Below, piece by piece: positions 55,715-62,944 of a stretch of DNA of 64,000 nt (positions are counted from its first letter, which is position 1; each line of letters starts with the position of its first letter). Position numbers and translations under genes: made by a program. Source of the DNA: Actinomycetes bacterium (GTDB lineage Bacteria; Actinomycetota; Acidimicrobiia; Acidimicrobiales; Bog-793); contig JAJYNS010000013.1 in the NCBI GenBank assembly GCA_021786195.1, positions 1 through 64,000 of the forward strand. Direction: 5' to 3'. The notes below the pieces were generated by a model, which made no database searches, was not told the origin of the DNA, and saw only the letters and a list, made by a program, of their open reading frames with translations.

Positions 55715-56101
55715 CTACTTCAGCTCCACGGTCGCGCCGGCGGCCTCGAGCTGCGCCTTGGCCTTCTCCGCGTCCTCCTTCGACACCTTCTCGAGGACCG
55801 GCTTGGGCGCCGAGTCGACGAGGTCCTTCGCCTCCTTCAGCCCGAGGCTCGTGAGCGCCCGGACCTCCTTGATGACCTGGATCTTCTTGTCCCCGGCCGC
55901 AGCCAGCACGACGTCGAACTCATCCTGCTCCTCGACGACCTCCTCCTGGGCCGCCGCCGACGCGCCGGCGGCCGGGGCGGCGACGGCCACGGGGGCCGCC
56001 GCGGTGACGCCGAAGCGCTCCTCGAACTCCTTCAGCAGCTCGGCCAGCTCGATCACCGTCATCTGCGCGATCCCGTCGAGGATCTCTTCCTTGGTCGGCA
56101 T
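55715..56101 (-). CDS. rplL: 50S ribosomal protein L7/L12
   Basis: A 128-residue stalk protein that recruits translation GTPases. N-terminal dimerisation helices ([24 protein letters not shown]), an Ala/Pro/Val hinge ([15 protein letters not shown]), then the C-terminal domain with [28 protein letters not shown]. Standard in every respect. It follows rplJ by 89 nt. Confidence 0.98.
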   Translation of the reverse strand: MPTKEEILDGIAQMTVIELAELLKEFEERFGVTAAAPVAVAAPAAGASAAAQEEVVEEQDEFDVVLAAAGDKKIQVIKEVRALTSLGLKEAKDLVDSAPKPVLEKVSKEDAEKAKAQLEAAGATVELK

Positions 56102-56190
56102 GGTCTCCTTGTCCTTCCTTTGCCTCTTGCACCTGTGCCTCTCGGGCCTGCTCCGCTCCGGGTCGCCCGCCGGTCCCGGGCCGCGGGCCC

Positions 56191-56751
56191 CTAGCCCTCG
56201 GCCTCCGAGGAGCGCCGTGCCTCGATGAGCGCGGACAGCGCGTACGCGAACTTCTGCGGCAGCGCCGCCAACAGCCGCGCGAACTGCTGCATCGGGGCGG
56301 CAAAGGCCCCGGCGAGCTGTGCCAGGAGGACCTCTCTCGAGGGCAGCTCGGCGAGCGCCGCCGTCGCGGAGGCGTCGAGGAGGCTCCTGCCCACGAGGCC
56401 GCCCTTGACGACGAGCGCGGGATGGCTCCGGGCGAACTCCCGCAGCACCTTGGCGACGGCGGCGACGTCGCCACCGGCGAAGGCGATCGCGGTCGGCCCC
56501 TCGAGCAGCCCCTCGAGCGGCTCGAGCCCGCTCTCGCGTGCCGCCCTGCGGACCAGGGTGTTCTTGTACACCTTGTACTCGCCGCCCGTGGCAGCAAGCT
56601 GACGGCGGAGGGCCTCCATGTGCGAGACCGGCAGCCCGCGGTACTCGGTGAGGATGGCCCCGCTCGCGCCTTGCAGGCGCTGGCGGACCTCCTCGACGAC
56701 GGCGACCTTCTCCGCTCTCGGCGGCTTGGTCGCCGCCCCTCTCGTTGCCAC
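56191..56751 (-). CDS. rplJ: 50S ribosomal protein L10
   Basis: A 186-residue L10, base of the L7/L12 stalk. It has [26 protein letters not shown] and [16 protein letters not shown]; the C-terminal helix with [18 protein letters not shown] binds L12 dimers. GTG start at 56751. L10-L12 normally represses its own leader, and a matching leader is present upstream. Confidence 0.97.
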   Translation of the reverse strand: MATRGAATKPPRAEKVAVVEEVRQRLQGASGAILTEYRGLPVSHMEALRRQLAATGGEYKVYKNTLVRRAARESGLEPLEGLLEGPTAIAFAGGDVAAVAKVLREFARSHPALVVKGGLVGRSLLDASATAALAELPSREVLLAQLAGAFAAPMQQFARLLAALPQKFAYALSALIEARRSSEAEG

Positions 56752-56814
56752 GCTCGATCTCCTCCCGCCGCACCGCCGCCGGGAGCGAGGCCGCAGGGGA
56801 GGCGAGCCGCGACG

Positions 56815-56900
56815 TCGCGGCGCTCCGCCTCGTCAGGCGGGACGGTCGTCGGACCGGCCCATTACGCGCTAGGCACCTGAGGTCTACGGCGCCCGCCCGA
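56815..56900 (-). ncRNA. Ribosomal protein L10 leader
   Basis: In the 246-nt gap before rplJ the minus strand reads CCGTAGACCTCAGGTGCC, then GCGTAATGGGCCGG, and later CGCCTGACGAGGCGGAGC. The CCGTAGAC..AGGTGCC...TAAT...CCGCCTGACGAGG order is the conserved core of the bacterial L10 leader, to which the L10-(L12)4 complex binds to repress rplJ-rplL. The assignment is from memory of the motif; a covariance-model search would settle it. Confidence 0.75.
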
Positions 56901-56937
56901 GCCCTCCCGCTCCGGGAAGGCCGGCGGCAGGTCTGGA

Positions 56938-56943
56938 ACCCTA
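56938..56943 (-). promoter_or_regulatory. Possible -10 of the rplJ-rplL promoter
   Basis: Minus strand TAGGGT about 190 nt before rplJ and just upstream of the L10 leader. No convincing -35. The position suits a promoter for the leader-rplJ-rplL transcript. Confidence 0.4.
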
Positions 56944-56997
56944 CTACAGGACCGGAGGCGCCGGCTCCAGGCTCGCCCTTCCGACCGGCGGCCGGGG

Positions 56998-57723
56998 TCA
57001 GGCGCTCCGGGCGAGCTCCTCGTCGCTGACACGGAGCCGGTTCGGGTCGACTCGTATCCCGGGGCCCATCGTCGAGGACAGCGTCACCGAGCGGATGTAG
57101 CGGCCCTTGGCCGCGGCCGGCTTCGCCCGCTGGAGCTCGTCGAGGACGGCGCGGACGTTGGCCAGCAACGACGAGGTCTCGAAGGAGACCTTGCCGATGG
57201 GCACGTGGACGTTGCCCACCCGGTCGGTGCGGTACTCGACTCGCCCAGCCTTGTACTCCTGCACGACCCGCCCGACGTCCAGCGTCACGGTGCCGGTCCG
57301 GGGGTTCGGCATCAGGCCACGGGGACCGAGGATCCTCCCGAGCCGTCCGACCTGGGCCATCAGGTCGGGCGTCGCGACCGCGACGTCGAAGGCGAGGAAG
57401 CCCTCCTTCTCGACCCGGGCCACCAGGTCGTCGGCGCCGACGACGTCCGCACCGGCCGCCCGAGCCTCCGCCGCCTGGTCGCCGGCAGCGAAGACTGCGA
57501 CCCTCACCGACCGCCCGGTGCCTGACGGCAGGCTCAGCGAGCCGCGCACGATCTGGTCGGCTCGGCGGGGGTCGACCCCGAGGCGCACGGCGAGCTCCAC
57601 GGTCTCGTCGAAGCGCACCGTCGCCAGGCTCTTCACGAGGTCCACGGCCTCGAGCGGGGAGTAGAGCTGGAGCCGGTCGAGCCGCTTGACGGCGTCGAGG
57701 TAGCGCTTTCCCTTGTGCGTCAT
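56998..57723 (-). CDS. rplA: 50S ribosomal protein L1
   Basis: A 241-residue L1, the mobile L1 stalk protein at the E site. It starts [62 protein letters not shown] and [22 protein letters not shown] are conserved. It is 44 nt after rplK. Confidence 0.97.
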   Translation of the reverse strand: MTHKGKRYLDAVKRLDRLQLYSPLEAVDLVKSLATVRFDETVELAVRLGVDPRRADQIVRGSLSLPSGTGRSVRVAVFAAGDQAAEARAAGADVVGADDLVARVEKEGFLAFDVAVATPDLMAQVGRLGRILGPRGLMPNPRTGTVTLDVGRVVQEYKAGRVEYRTDRVGNVHVPIGKVSFETSSLLANVRAVLDELQRAKPAAAKGRYIRSVTLSSTMGPGIRVDPNRLRVSDEELARSA

Positions 57724-57767
57724 CGGACGTCCTCTCCTCGTACCTCTCTGCGCGAGCTCCTGCCGCC

Positions 57768-58196
57768 TCAGCGTGCGACGGTGATGCCCATCGAGCGCGC
57801 CGTGCCCTCGACCTGGCGCTTCGCGCTCTCCAAGTCGTTGGCGTTGAGGTCCGGCCGCTTTGTGGTCGCGATGTCGGCGAGCTGGGCCTCCGTGATCGTC
57901 CCCGCCCGCTCCCTCCCCGGCGTGGCGCTGCCCTTGGCGAGCCCGGCCGCCTCGCGCAACAGCACGGTGGTCGGGGGGGTCTTCAGGACGAAGGTGAAGC
58001 TCCGGTCCTCGAATATGGTGATCTCGACCGGCACGATCGTGCCCCGTTGGGACTCGGTCGCCGCGTTGTACTGCTTGCAGAACTCCATCGTCTGCACGCC
58101 GTGAGGCCCGAGCGCGGTGCCGACCGGTGGCGCGGGCGTCGCCGCGCCGGCCGGGAGCTGGATCTTCACGACTGCCATCACGCGCCTGCGTGCCAT
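57768..58196 (-). CDS. rplK: 50S ribosomal protein L11
   Basis: A 142-residue L11, the GTPase-centre protein and thiostrepton-site partner. It starts [34 protein letters not shown] and has the Pro-rich switch region; the C-terminal domain has [40 protein letters not shown]. The first of two Met is chosen because the family has a KKK/RRR leader. Confidence 0.97.
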   Translation of the reverse strand: MARRRVMAVVKIQLPAGAATPAPPVGTALGPHGVQTMEFCKQYNAATESQRGTIVPVEITIFEDRSFTFVLKTPPTTVLLREAAGLAKGSATPGRERAGTITEAQLADIATTKRPDLNANDLESAKRQVEGTARSMGITVAR

Positions 58197-58308
58197 CGGG
58201 CTCTTCTTCCTGACTCGGTTGCGTACTGATCCTCGCTGCGCCCGGGCCCGCACGGCCCGGGGGTGCCCTGCGGCGCCGCACGGCGCCGGAGGCGGCCGCC
58301 CCCGCGGG

Positions 58309-58998
58309 CTAGAGCTTCGCCACCTGGCTGAACTCGAGCTCCACCGGTGTCTCCCTGCCGAAGATGTTGACGAGCACCTTCAGCTTGAGCTGGTCCTCGT
58401 TGATCTCGGCGACCTGGCCGGTGAAGTCGGCGAAGGGGCCCTCTCGGACGCGCACGGTCTCCCCCACCTCGTGCTCGAGCCGCGGACGCTGGCGCTTCGG
58501 CCCCTCCGGCCCGGTGTCGCGGACCTGGAGGATGCCCTCGACCTCGGCCCGAGACAGGGGGGTCGGCTTCGTGCCCGGGCCGACGAAGCCGGTCACCCCG
58601 GGCGTCTGGCGGATGACCGACCAGGACTCGTCGTCGAGCTCGCACCGGCAGAGCAGGTAGCCTGGGAAGACCTTGCGCTGCACGGTGACCTTCTTGCCGC
58701 CCTTGAACTCGACGACGTCCTCCATCGGGATGACGACCTCGTAGATCCTCTCCTCCATGTTCATCGAGGAGATGCGGCTCTCGAGGTTCGACTTCACCTT
58801 GTTCTCATAGCCGGCATAGGTGTGGACGACGTACCAGCTCCCGGGGCGGTCGAAGGGGCTCGGCGGCCGCCTCGGCTCGAGCTCCTCGAGCTCCTCTTCG
58901 GCCCCCTCCCGGTCGGTCGCCCCGGCATCCTGGGCGGCGACCCGGGTCGCTTCGGCCGTCGCCGGCCCGTCGCCGTGCTCGTCTGCGGTCATCACCAT
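58309..58998 (-). CDS. nusG: Transcription termination/antitermination protein NusG
   Basis: A 229-residue NusG. NGN domain with [24 protein letters not shown] and [39 protein letters not shown], then a KOW domain with [52 protein letters not shown]. The first 50 residues are an acidic Ala/Glu extension, common in actinobacteria. Two close ATGs (58998, 58992) are possible starts. Confidence 0.97.
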   Translation of the reverse strand: MVMTADEHGDGPATAEATRVAAQDAGATDREGAEEELEELEPRRPPSPFDRPGSWYVVHTYAGYENKVKSNLESRISSMNMEERIYEVVIPMEDVVEFKGGKKVTVQRKVFPGYLLCRCELDDESWSVIRQTPGVTGFVGPGTKPTPLSRAEVEGILQVRDTGPEGPKRQRPRLEHEVGETVRVREGPFADFTGQVAEINEDQLKLKVLVNIFGRETPVELEFSQVAKL

Positions 58999-59020
58999 CG
59001 CCGTTCGCCTCACGCCTCGT

Positions 59021-59332
59021 CTATGACGCGAAGAGGAAGTGGACACCCCGGGCGAAGAGGTAGTTCAGCCCGAAGATCAGCAGGGCGATCAGCACCAGGG
59101 TGGTGAACACGACCCAGGAGTAGTTGACCACCTCCGCTCGCTTGGGCCACAGCACCCTGCCGAGCTCGCCGCGCACGTCCCTCAGGTACTCCGCCAGCCA
59201 CCGCCCCGGGCTGACACGCCCGCCAGGCGAGCGCCCCTGCGGCGCGCCGGTCGCGGCGCGCCGAGGCGCGACCGTCCCCTCGGGCCTGAGCTGCCCCTGG
59301 CGGCTAAGCGTCTGACTCGGCTCTCCGTCCAC
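59021..59332 (-). CDS. secE: Protein translocase subunit SecE
   Basis: A 103-residue single-span SecE. After an Arg/Gly/Pro-rich N-terminus comes [50 protein letters not shown]: the amphipathic helix with conserved WPKR.EV and one membrane segment. The GTG at 59332 has GGGAGG 9 nt upstream; a longer frame runs through the tRNA gene and is not real. It is 17 nt from tRNA-Trp, and nusG follows by 22 nt. Confidence 0.93.
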   Translation of the reverse strand: MDGEPSQTLSRQGQLRPEGTVAPRRAATGAPQGRSPGGRVSPGRWLAEYLRDVRGELGRVLWPKRAEVVNYSWVVFTTLVLIALLIFGLNYLFARGVHFLFAS

Positions 59333-59348
59333 TTGCTCTTCCTCCCTG

Positions 59349-59421
59349 CAGGGCAGGAGGGACTCGAACCCCCAACCGCCGGTTTTGGAGACCGGTGCTC
59401 TGCCAATTGAGCTACTGCCCT
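59349..59421 (-). tRNA. tRNA-Trp (CCA)
   Basis: Minus strand AGGGCAG...CTGCCCT acceptor stem (7 bp), D arm AGCTCAATTGGCAGAGC, anticodon stem CCGGT/ACCGG around CTCCAAA (anticodon CCA), and the TTCGAGT T-loop. CCA is not encoded. It leads into secE-nusG, a frequent arrangement. Confidence 0.95.
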
Positions 59422-59486
59422 CCGAGCAGGCCGGCGCCTTCCGGCCGGAAGGGGGATGCTCCACGCCAGCTCTGCGGAGCAGGTCA

Positions 59487-59492
59487 AGGTTA
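59487..59492 (-). promoter_or_regulatory. Possible -10 of the tRNA-Trp-secE-nusG promoter
   Basis: Minus strand TAACCT about 66 nt before the tRNA; the -35 region is GC-rich without a clear hexamer. The 168-nt gap between the anti-sigma gene and tRNA-Trp holds nothing else recognisable. Confidence 0.4.
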
Positions 59493-59589
59493 GCACCGGC
59501 CGGGGCGGCCCAGGCCGCCGGCACGCCCCGGCCGCGGGAGCGACACGGCCGGGCGCCCGAGCGACCCGCTGGCGAGGCTAGACGCCGGC

Positions 59590-59955
59590 TCAGGTGCGCG
59601 CCGCGGCACGACGACCGAGCCCGGCGGCCAGCGCCCCCGCGACCGCCGCGGCGGTCACGAGCACGCCGGCGAGCGCCAGGCGCCCCCTCCGTGCCCCTCG
59701 CCGTGCTCGGCGGAGGGCGACCTGCTCGACGGAGGAGAGGACGTCGCGGACCAGGCCCGGGGGGAGCACCTCCCGCTCCTCCCTCAGCTGCGCGAGCAGC
59801 CGGCTGATGCGCCGATAGCGCGCCAGCTCCGCCTGGCAGCGAAGGCAGGTCTCGACGTGGCGTGCGTCCCGCCCGGACGCCGGCCAGCGCGCCGAGCCCG
59901 CCCCCTCGATGAGCGCGGGGAGGACCCCGGCCAGCGCGTCACAGCGCTTGCGCAC
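59590..59955 (-). CDS. Putative zinc-finger anti-sigma factor
   Basis: A 121-residue protein with HVETCLRCQAELARY at residues 33-47, the HxxxCxxC of zinc-binding anti-sigma (zf-HC2) proteins, and a hydrophobic helix LALAGVLVTAAAVAGALAAGL (about 93-113) that is a probable membrane anchor. It begins with GTG and overlaps the sigma factor gene by 17 nt, the usual sigma/anti-sigma arrangement. The signal it senses is unknown. Confidence 0.7.
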   Translation of the reverse strand: MRKRCDALAGVLPALIEGAGSARWPASGRDARHVETCLRCQAELARYRRISRLLAQLREEREVLPPGLVRDVLSSVEQVALRRARRGARRGRLALAGVLVTAAAVAGALAAGLGRRAAART

Positions 59956-60595
59956 GTCGGTTCAAGCCCCGCTGATCGGCTCCAGGCGCCGGCGGCGCAG
60001 AGACGGACGGGCGCCGGGCGCCGGGCGCCGGGCGGGCGTCGGGATAGATCAGCTCGCGCAGCCGCCGCCGGCCGCGGTGCAGCCGGACCTTCGCCGCAGT
60101 CTTGGAGATCCCGAGCTCCCTCGCGATCGCCTCGTGGGGCAGGTCGTAGACGTCCCGGAGCACGACCGGGGCGCGCAGCGACGCCGGGAGCCTGCGCAGC
60201 GCCGTCACGAGGGCGTCCCGGTCGACGCTGGCGCCGACGACCGCCTCGAGGTCGCGCTCGGTCCGCGGCTCGGCGACCCCGAGACCCTCGTCGAGGTGCG
60301 TCTGCCTCGAACGCGAGCGGGCGCGGCGGCTCAGGTAGCTCGAAGAGCAGTTCGCCACGATCCGGTAGAGCCAGGTCGACACGGCGGCGTCGCCCCGGAA
60401 GCGGGCGATCGAGCGAAAGGCGCGGAGGTAGGTCTCCTGCACCACGTCTGCGGCGTCGTCCTCGTCGCCGACGAGCCGGAGCGCCAGGGCGTAGACCTGC
60501 CCGGAGGTCGCGACGACAAGCTTCTCGAACGCGCCCCTGTCCCCCAGGCGGGCCCGTGCCGCGAGGAGCTCGAGCTCCTCGTCGCTGCGGCTCAG
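59939..60595 (-). CDS. ECF-type RNA polymerase sigma factor, probable CTG start
   Basis: A 218-residue ECF sigma. Region 2 is [61 protein letters not shown]; region 4 is [52 protein letters not shown]. No ATG, GTG or TTG precedes region 2 outside rpmG; the CTG at 60595 overlaps the rpmG stop as CTGA and gives the expected length. A Pro/Ala-rich tail of 35 residues follows region 4. Target promoters are unknown. Confidence 0.85.
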   Translation of the reverse strand: MSRSDEELELLAARARLGDRGAFEKLVVATSGQVYALALRLVGDEDDAADVVQETYLRAFRSIARFRGDAAVSTWLYRIVANCSSSYLSRRARSRSRQTHLDEGLGVAEPRTERDLEAVVGASVDRDALVTALRRLPASLRAPVVLRDVYDLPHEAIARELGISKTAAKVRLHRGRRRLRELIYPDARPAPGARRPSVSAPPAPGADQRGLNRRAQAL

Positions 60596-60756
60596 CGGGT
60601 CTCTTTGTGGTTCGTGTGCTGCCGGTCGAAGCGGCAGTACTTCCGCATCTCGATGCGCTCTCGGTCGTTCTGCTTGTTCTTCGTCGTGATGTAGTTGCGA
60701 CGCTTGCACTTCTCGCACTCGAGGGTGACCTTGACGCGCTTCTCGTTCTTCGCCAC
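60592..60756 (-). CDS. rpmG: 50S ribosomal protein L33
   Basis: A 54-residue L33. [54 protein letters not shown] is the family pattern with one CxxC pair plus a third Cys; it begins with GTG after AGGAG. Its stop overlaps the sigma factor start. Two tRNA genes lie just upstream. Confidence 0.95.
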   Translation of the reverse strand: MAKNEKRVKVTLECEKCKRRNYITTKNKQNDRERIEMRKYCRFDRQHTNHKETR

Positions 60757-60809
60757 TCGCTGCTCCTGGCTGTGCTCGAGGCACGGCGTTCGGACGCCGG
60801 TCCGGGAAA

Positions 60810-60886
60810 TGGTAGCGGCGGCCGGACTCGAACCGGCGACCCCACGATTATGAGCCGTGTGCTCTGACCAACTGAGCTACGCCGCC
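60810..60886 (-). tRNA. tRNA-Met (CAT)
   Basis: Minus strand GGCGGCG...CGCCGCT acceptor with a G-T first pair, D arm AGCTCAGTTGGTCAGAGC, anticodon loop CTCATAA (CAT), TTCGAGT T-loop, and an encoded CCA. The anticodon stem lacks the three G-C pairs of initiator tRNA, so elongator Met is the best call; an Ile (lysidine) tRNA cannot be ruled out by eye. Confidence 0.9.
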
Positions 60887-60896
60887 ATGCACCTCG

Positions 60897-60969
60897 AGCC
60901 CCCTGTCGGAATCGAACCGACGACACCAGCCTTACCATGGCTGTGCTCTGCCGACTGAGCTAAGGGGGC
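60897..60969 (-). tRNA. tRNA-Thr (GGT)
   Basis: Minus strand GCCCCCT...AGGGGGC acceptor, D arm AGCTCAGTCGGCAGAGC, anticodon stem CAGCC/GGCTG around ATGGTAA (anticodon GGT), TTCGATT T-loop. CCA is not encoded. First in a tRNA-Thr, tRNA-Met, rpmG, sigma factor, anti-sigma series. Confidence 0.95.
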
Positions 60970-61005
60970 GCGTCACCCGGCGGGGGTGCGCCCTGCCGAG
61001 CGTCG

Positions 61006-61011
61006 AGCATA
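61006..61011 (-). promoter_or_regulatory. Possible -10 upstream of tRNA-Thr
   Basis: Minus strand TATGCT about 40 nt before tRNA-Thr. The -35 zone is GC-rich. It would drive the tRNA-Thr/tRNA-Met/rpmG/sigma unit and stands back to back with the acetyltransferase on the plus strand. Confidence 0.5.
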
Positions 61012-61069
61012 CCCGCAAGGGCCGCCCTCGTCGCCGGCCAGGGGGCCGTCCGGGGCGGTGACCTGCGAG

Positions 61070-61075
61070 TAGTGT
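61070..61075 (+). promoter_or_regulatory. Possible -10 of a leaderless acetyltransferase transcript
   Basis: TAGTGT lies 7 nt before the GTG at 61083, the distance from -10 to transcript start. No -35 is clear. If real, the message would begin at its start codon, a common actinobacterial pattern. Confidence 0.35.
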
Positions 61076-61568
61076 GCCGCCGGTGGACCTTCGGCCGGCG
61101 CGCCCCGAGGACGCCGAGGCGATACGCGCGATATATAACGTCGAGGTCGTCTCCTCGACGGTCACCTTCGACCTCGTGCCGCGCACCGAGGAGGAGCAGC
61201 GGGCGTGGATGGACGCCCACGGGGGTGCCTATCCTGCCATCGTCGCGGTCGAGGGAGGGCTCGTCGTCGGGTTCGCCTCCCTGTCGCCCTACCGCCCGCG
61301 CCCCGCCTACGCGACGACGGTCGAGGACTCCGTCTACGTCCGGCGCGAGCACCGCGGCCGGGGGATCGGGAAGTCCCTCGTCGCCGAGGTCGTCCGCCTC
61401 GCCGGCACACACGGGTTCCACTCCGTCATCGCACGCGTCGTCGGCCACCACGAGGCCTCCATCGGCCTGCACCTCTCGCTCGGTTTCGAGCTCGTCGGGG
61501 TCGAGCGTGAGGTGGGCCGCAAGTTCGGCCGCTGGCTCGACGTCGCGATCCTCCAGCAGCTCGTCTGA
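61074..61568 (+). CDS. GNAT N-acetyltransferase, phosphinothricin-acetyltransferase-like
   Basis: A 164-residue single-domain GNAT protein. It has LRPARPEDAEAIRAIYNVEVVSSTVTFD (the family's IYN.EV..ST.TF), the acetyl-CoA loop RREHRGRGIGKSLV, and SIGLHLSLGFELVG followed by KFGRWLDVAILQ, as in PAT-type enzymes acting on amino-acid-like amines such as phosphinothricin or methionine sulfoximine. Two GTG starts are possible, 61074 and 61083; the second gives VDLRPARPEDA, closer to relatives. Confidence 0.88.
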   Translation: MPPVDLRPARPEDAEAIRAIYNVEVVSSTVTFDLVPRTEEEQRAWMDAHGGAYPAIVAVEGGLVVGFASLSPYRPRPAYATTVEDSVYVRREHRGRGIGKSLVAEVVRLAGTHGFHSVIARVVGHHEASIGLHLSLGFELVGVEREVGRKFGRWLDVAILQQLV

Positions 61569-61684
61569 TCCGAAGGCCCCGCACCACCGGGCTCGAGGAC
61601 CCGCCCTGCGCCGGTCGCCGGTCGAGCCGCTAAAGCGGGGCGGTCGAAGCGTCGTTCGCTTACGGGAGCGAGGAGCGTGCGACG

Positions 61685-62944
61685 GTGGCGGTGCTGGACA
61701 TCGTGGTGGGGCGTCAGCCGGTGTTCGATCGCGACCTGACCGTCGTCGGCTACGAGCTGCTCTTCCGGCCCGTCGAAGGCGGCCCCGCGGCGGAGCTCGA
61801 CGGCGACTTGATGACGACCGCCGTGCTGTTCAGCTCGGTCGGCATCGGTGTCAACCGGCTCGTCGGGGACAAGACGATCTTCTGCAACGCCGACCGCGGG
61901 CTGCTCACCGGGTCCGTCCCGGTCGTGCTCACCCCCGAGCGCACGGTCTTCGAGGTGGTCGAGTCGGTAGCCCTGGACGACGAGGTCCTCGACGGCTGCC
62001 GGCGTCTCGTCGAGCAGGGGTTCATGCTCGCCCTGGACCACTTCCGGTGGACCGAACACCTCGAGCCGCTCCTCGAGATCGCCTCGCTCGCCAAGATCGA
62101 CCTCCACCTCGTCGACCTGGAACGGCTGCCCGAGCTCATGGAGCGCTGCCGGCGCTTCGGGCTGAGCCTCGTCGCCGAGCGGGTCGAGACGGCAGAGCAG
62201 CTCAACCACTGCAAGGAGCTCGGCTTCGACTACTTCCAGGGCTACGTGCTCTCCCGGCCGAGGCTCGTGCCCGGGCGCACCCTCGACACCTCCAGCGTCG
62301 CCCGGCTGCAGCTCGCCGCGCAGCTCGTCTCCAGCGAGTGCAGCGCCGCGCAGCTGGAGGAGATCATCCGAGCCGAGCCGGCGATGGCCTACCAGCTCTT
62401 GCAGATGGCCGGGGTGGGCGCCGACCACGGCTTCAGGCGACGAGTCCAGACCCTGCGCGAGGCGCTGGTCATCGTGGGCTGGCGGCAGCTCCAGAGCTGG
62501 ATCGGCTTCCTCCTGCTCACCAGCAAGGGGGAGACCTCCGAGGAGGAGGTCGTGACCGCGCTGGCCAGAGCCCGCATGTCCGAGCTCCTCGCCCTGGAGA
62601 TCTGCCCGCACCTCTCCGGTCTCGCCTTCGCCGCCGGTTTGGTGTCGAGCTTCGACCTGCTGCTCGGGATGCGGCTCGAGGAGATCCTGATCTCCCTGCC
62701 GCTCGACGCCGAGCTGCACGACGCGGTGCTGGCCAAGGACACCGAGGTGGGGCGCATCGTCGGCGACGTCATCGACTCCCAGCTGGGCAACCTCGACAAG
62801 GCGGTCCGGGCCGGCCTGAGCGAGCACATGCTGCTCCGGGCTTCGATCAAGGCGCTTGGCTGGGCGCTCGACGTCTCCCGTGGCTTCGTCCGCACGAGCC
62901 GGCCCCCCCGGCTTGCCCGCAAGCGGGTGGTCACGCGCTCCTGA
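61685..62944 (+). CDS. EAL and HDOD domain signalling protein (YuxH-like)
   Basis: A 419-residue protein. Residues 5-200 resemble an EAL phosphodiesterase domain (RQPVFDRDLTVVGYELLFRP, then LALDHFRW and DYFQGYVLSRPR), but the Glu-Ala-Leu motif is ELLFR and most metal ligands are absent, so cyclic-di-GMP hydrolysis is unlikely. Residues 205-390 are an HDOD domain (SSVARLQLAAQL, LEEIIRAEPAMAYQLLQMAG, REALVIVGWRQLQSWIGFLLL). EAL-HDOD proteins act as regulators in signalling. It begins with GTG after AGGAG and stands alone, converging on the gene to its right. Confidence 0.88.
   Translation: MAVLDIVVGRQPVFDRDLTVVGYELLFRPVEGGPAAELDGDLMTTAVLFSSVGIGVNRLVGDKTIFCNADRGLLTGSVPVVLTPERTVFEVVESVALDDEVLDGCRRLVEQGFMLALDHFRWTEHLEPLLEIASLAKIDLHLVDLERLPELMERCRRFGLSLVAERVETAEQLNHCKELGFDYFQGYVLSRPRLVPGRTLDTSSVARLQLAAQLVSSECSAAQLEEIIRAEPAMAYQLLQMAGVGADHGFRRRVQTLREALVIVGWRQLQSWIGFLLLTSKGETSEEEVVTALARARMSELLALEICPHLSGLAFAAGLVSSFDLLLGMRLEEILISLPLDAELHDAVLAKDTEVGRIVGDVIDSQLGNLDKAVRAGLSEHMLLRASIKALGWALDVSRGFVRTSRPPRLARKRVVTRS

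Noticed and set aside
61631-61660. TAAAG element before the EAL-HDOD gene as a flagellar-type sigma promoter.
   Set aside because: The matching GCCGATAA-type -10 is absent, and no motility genes are near.
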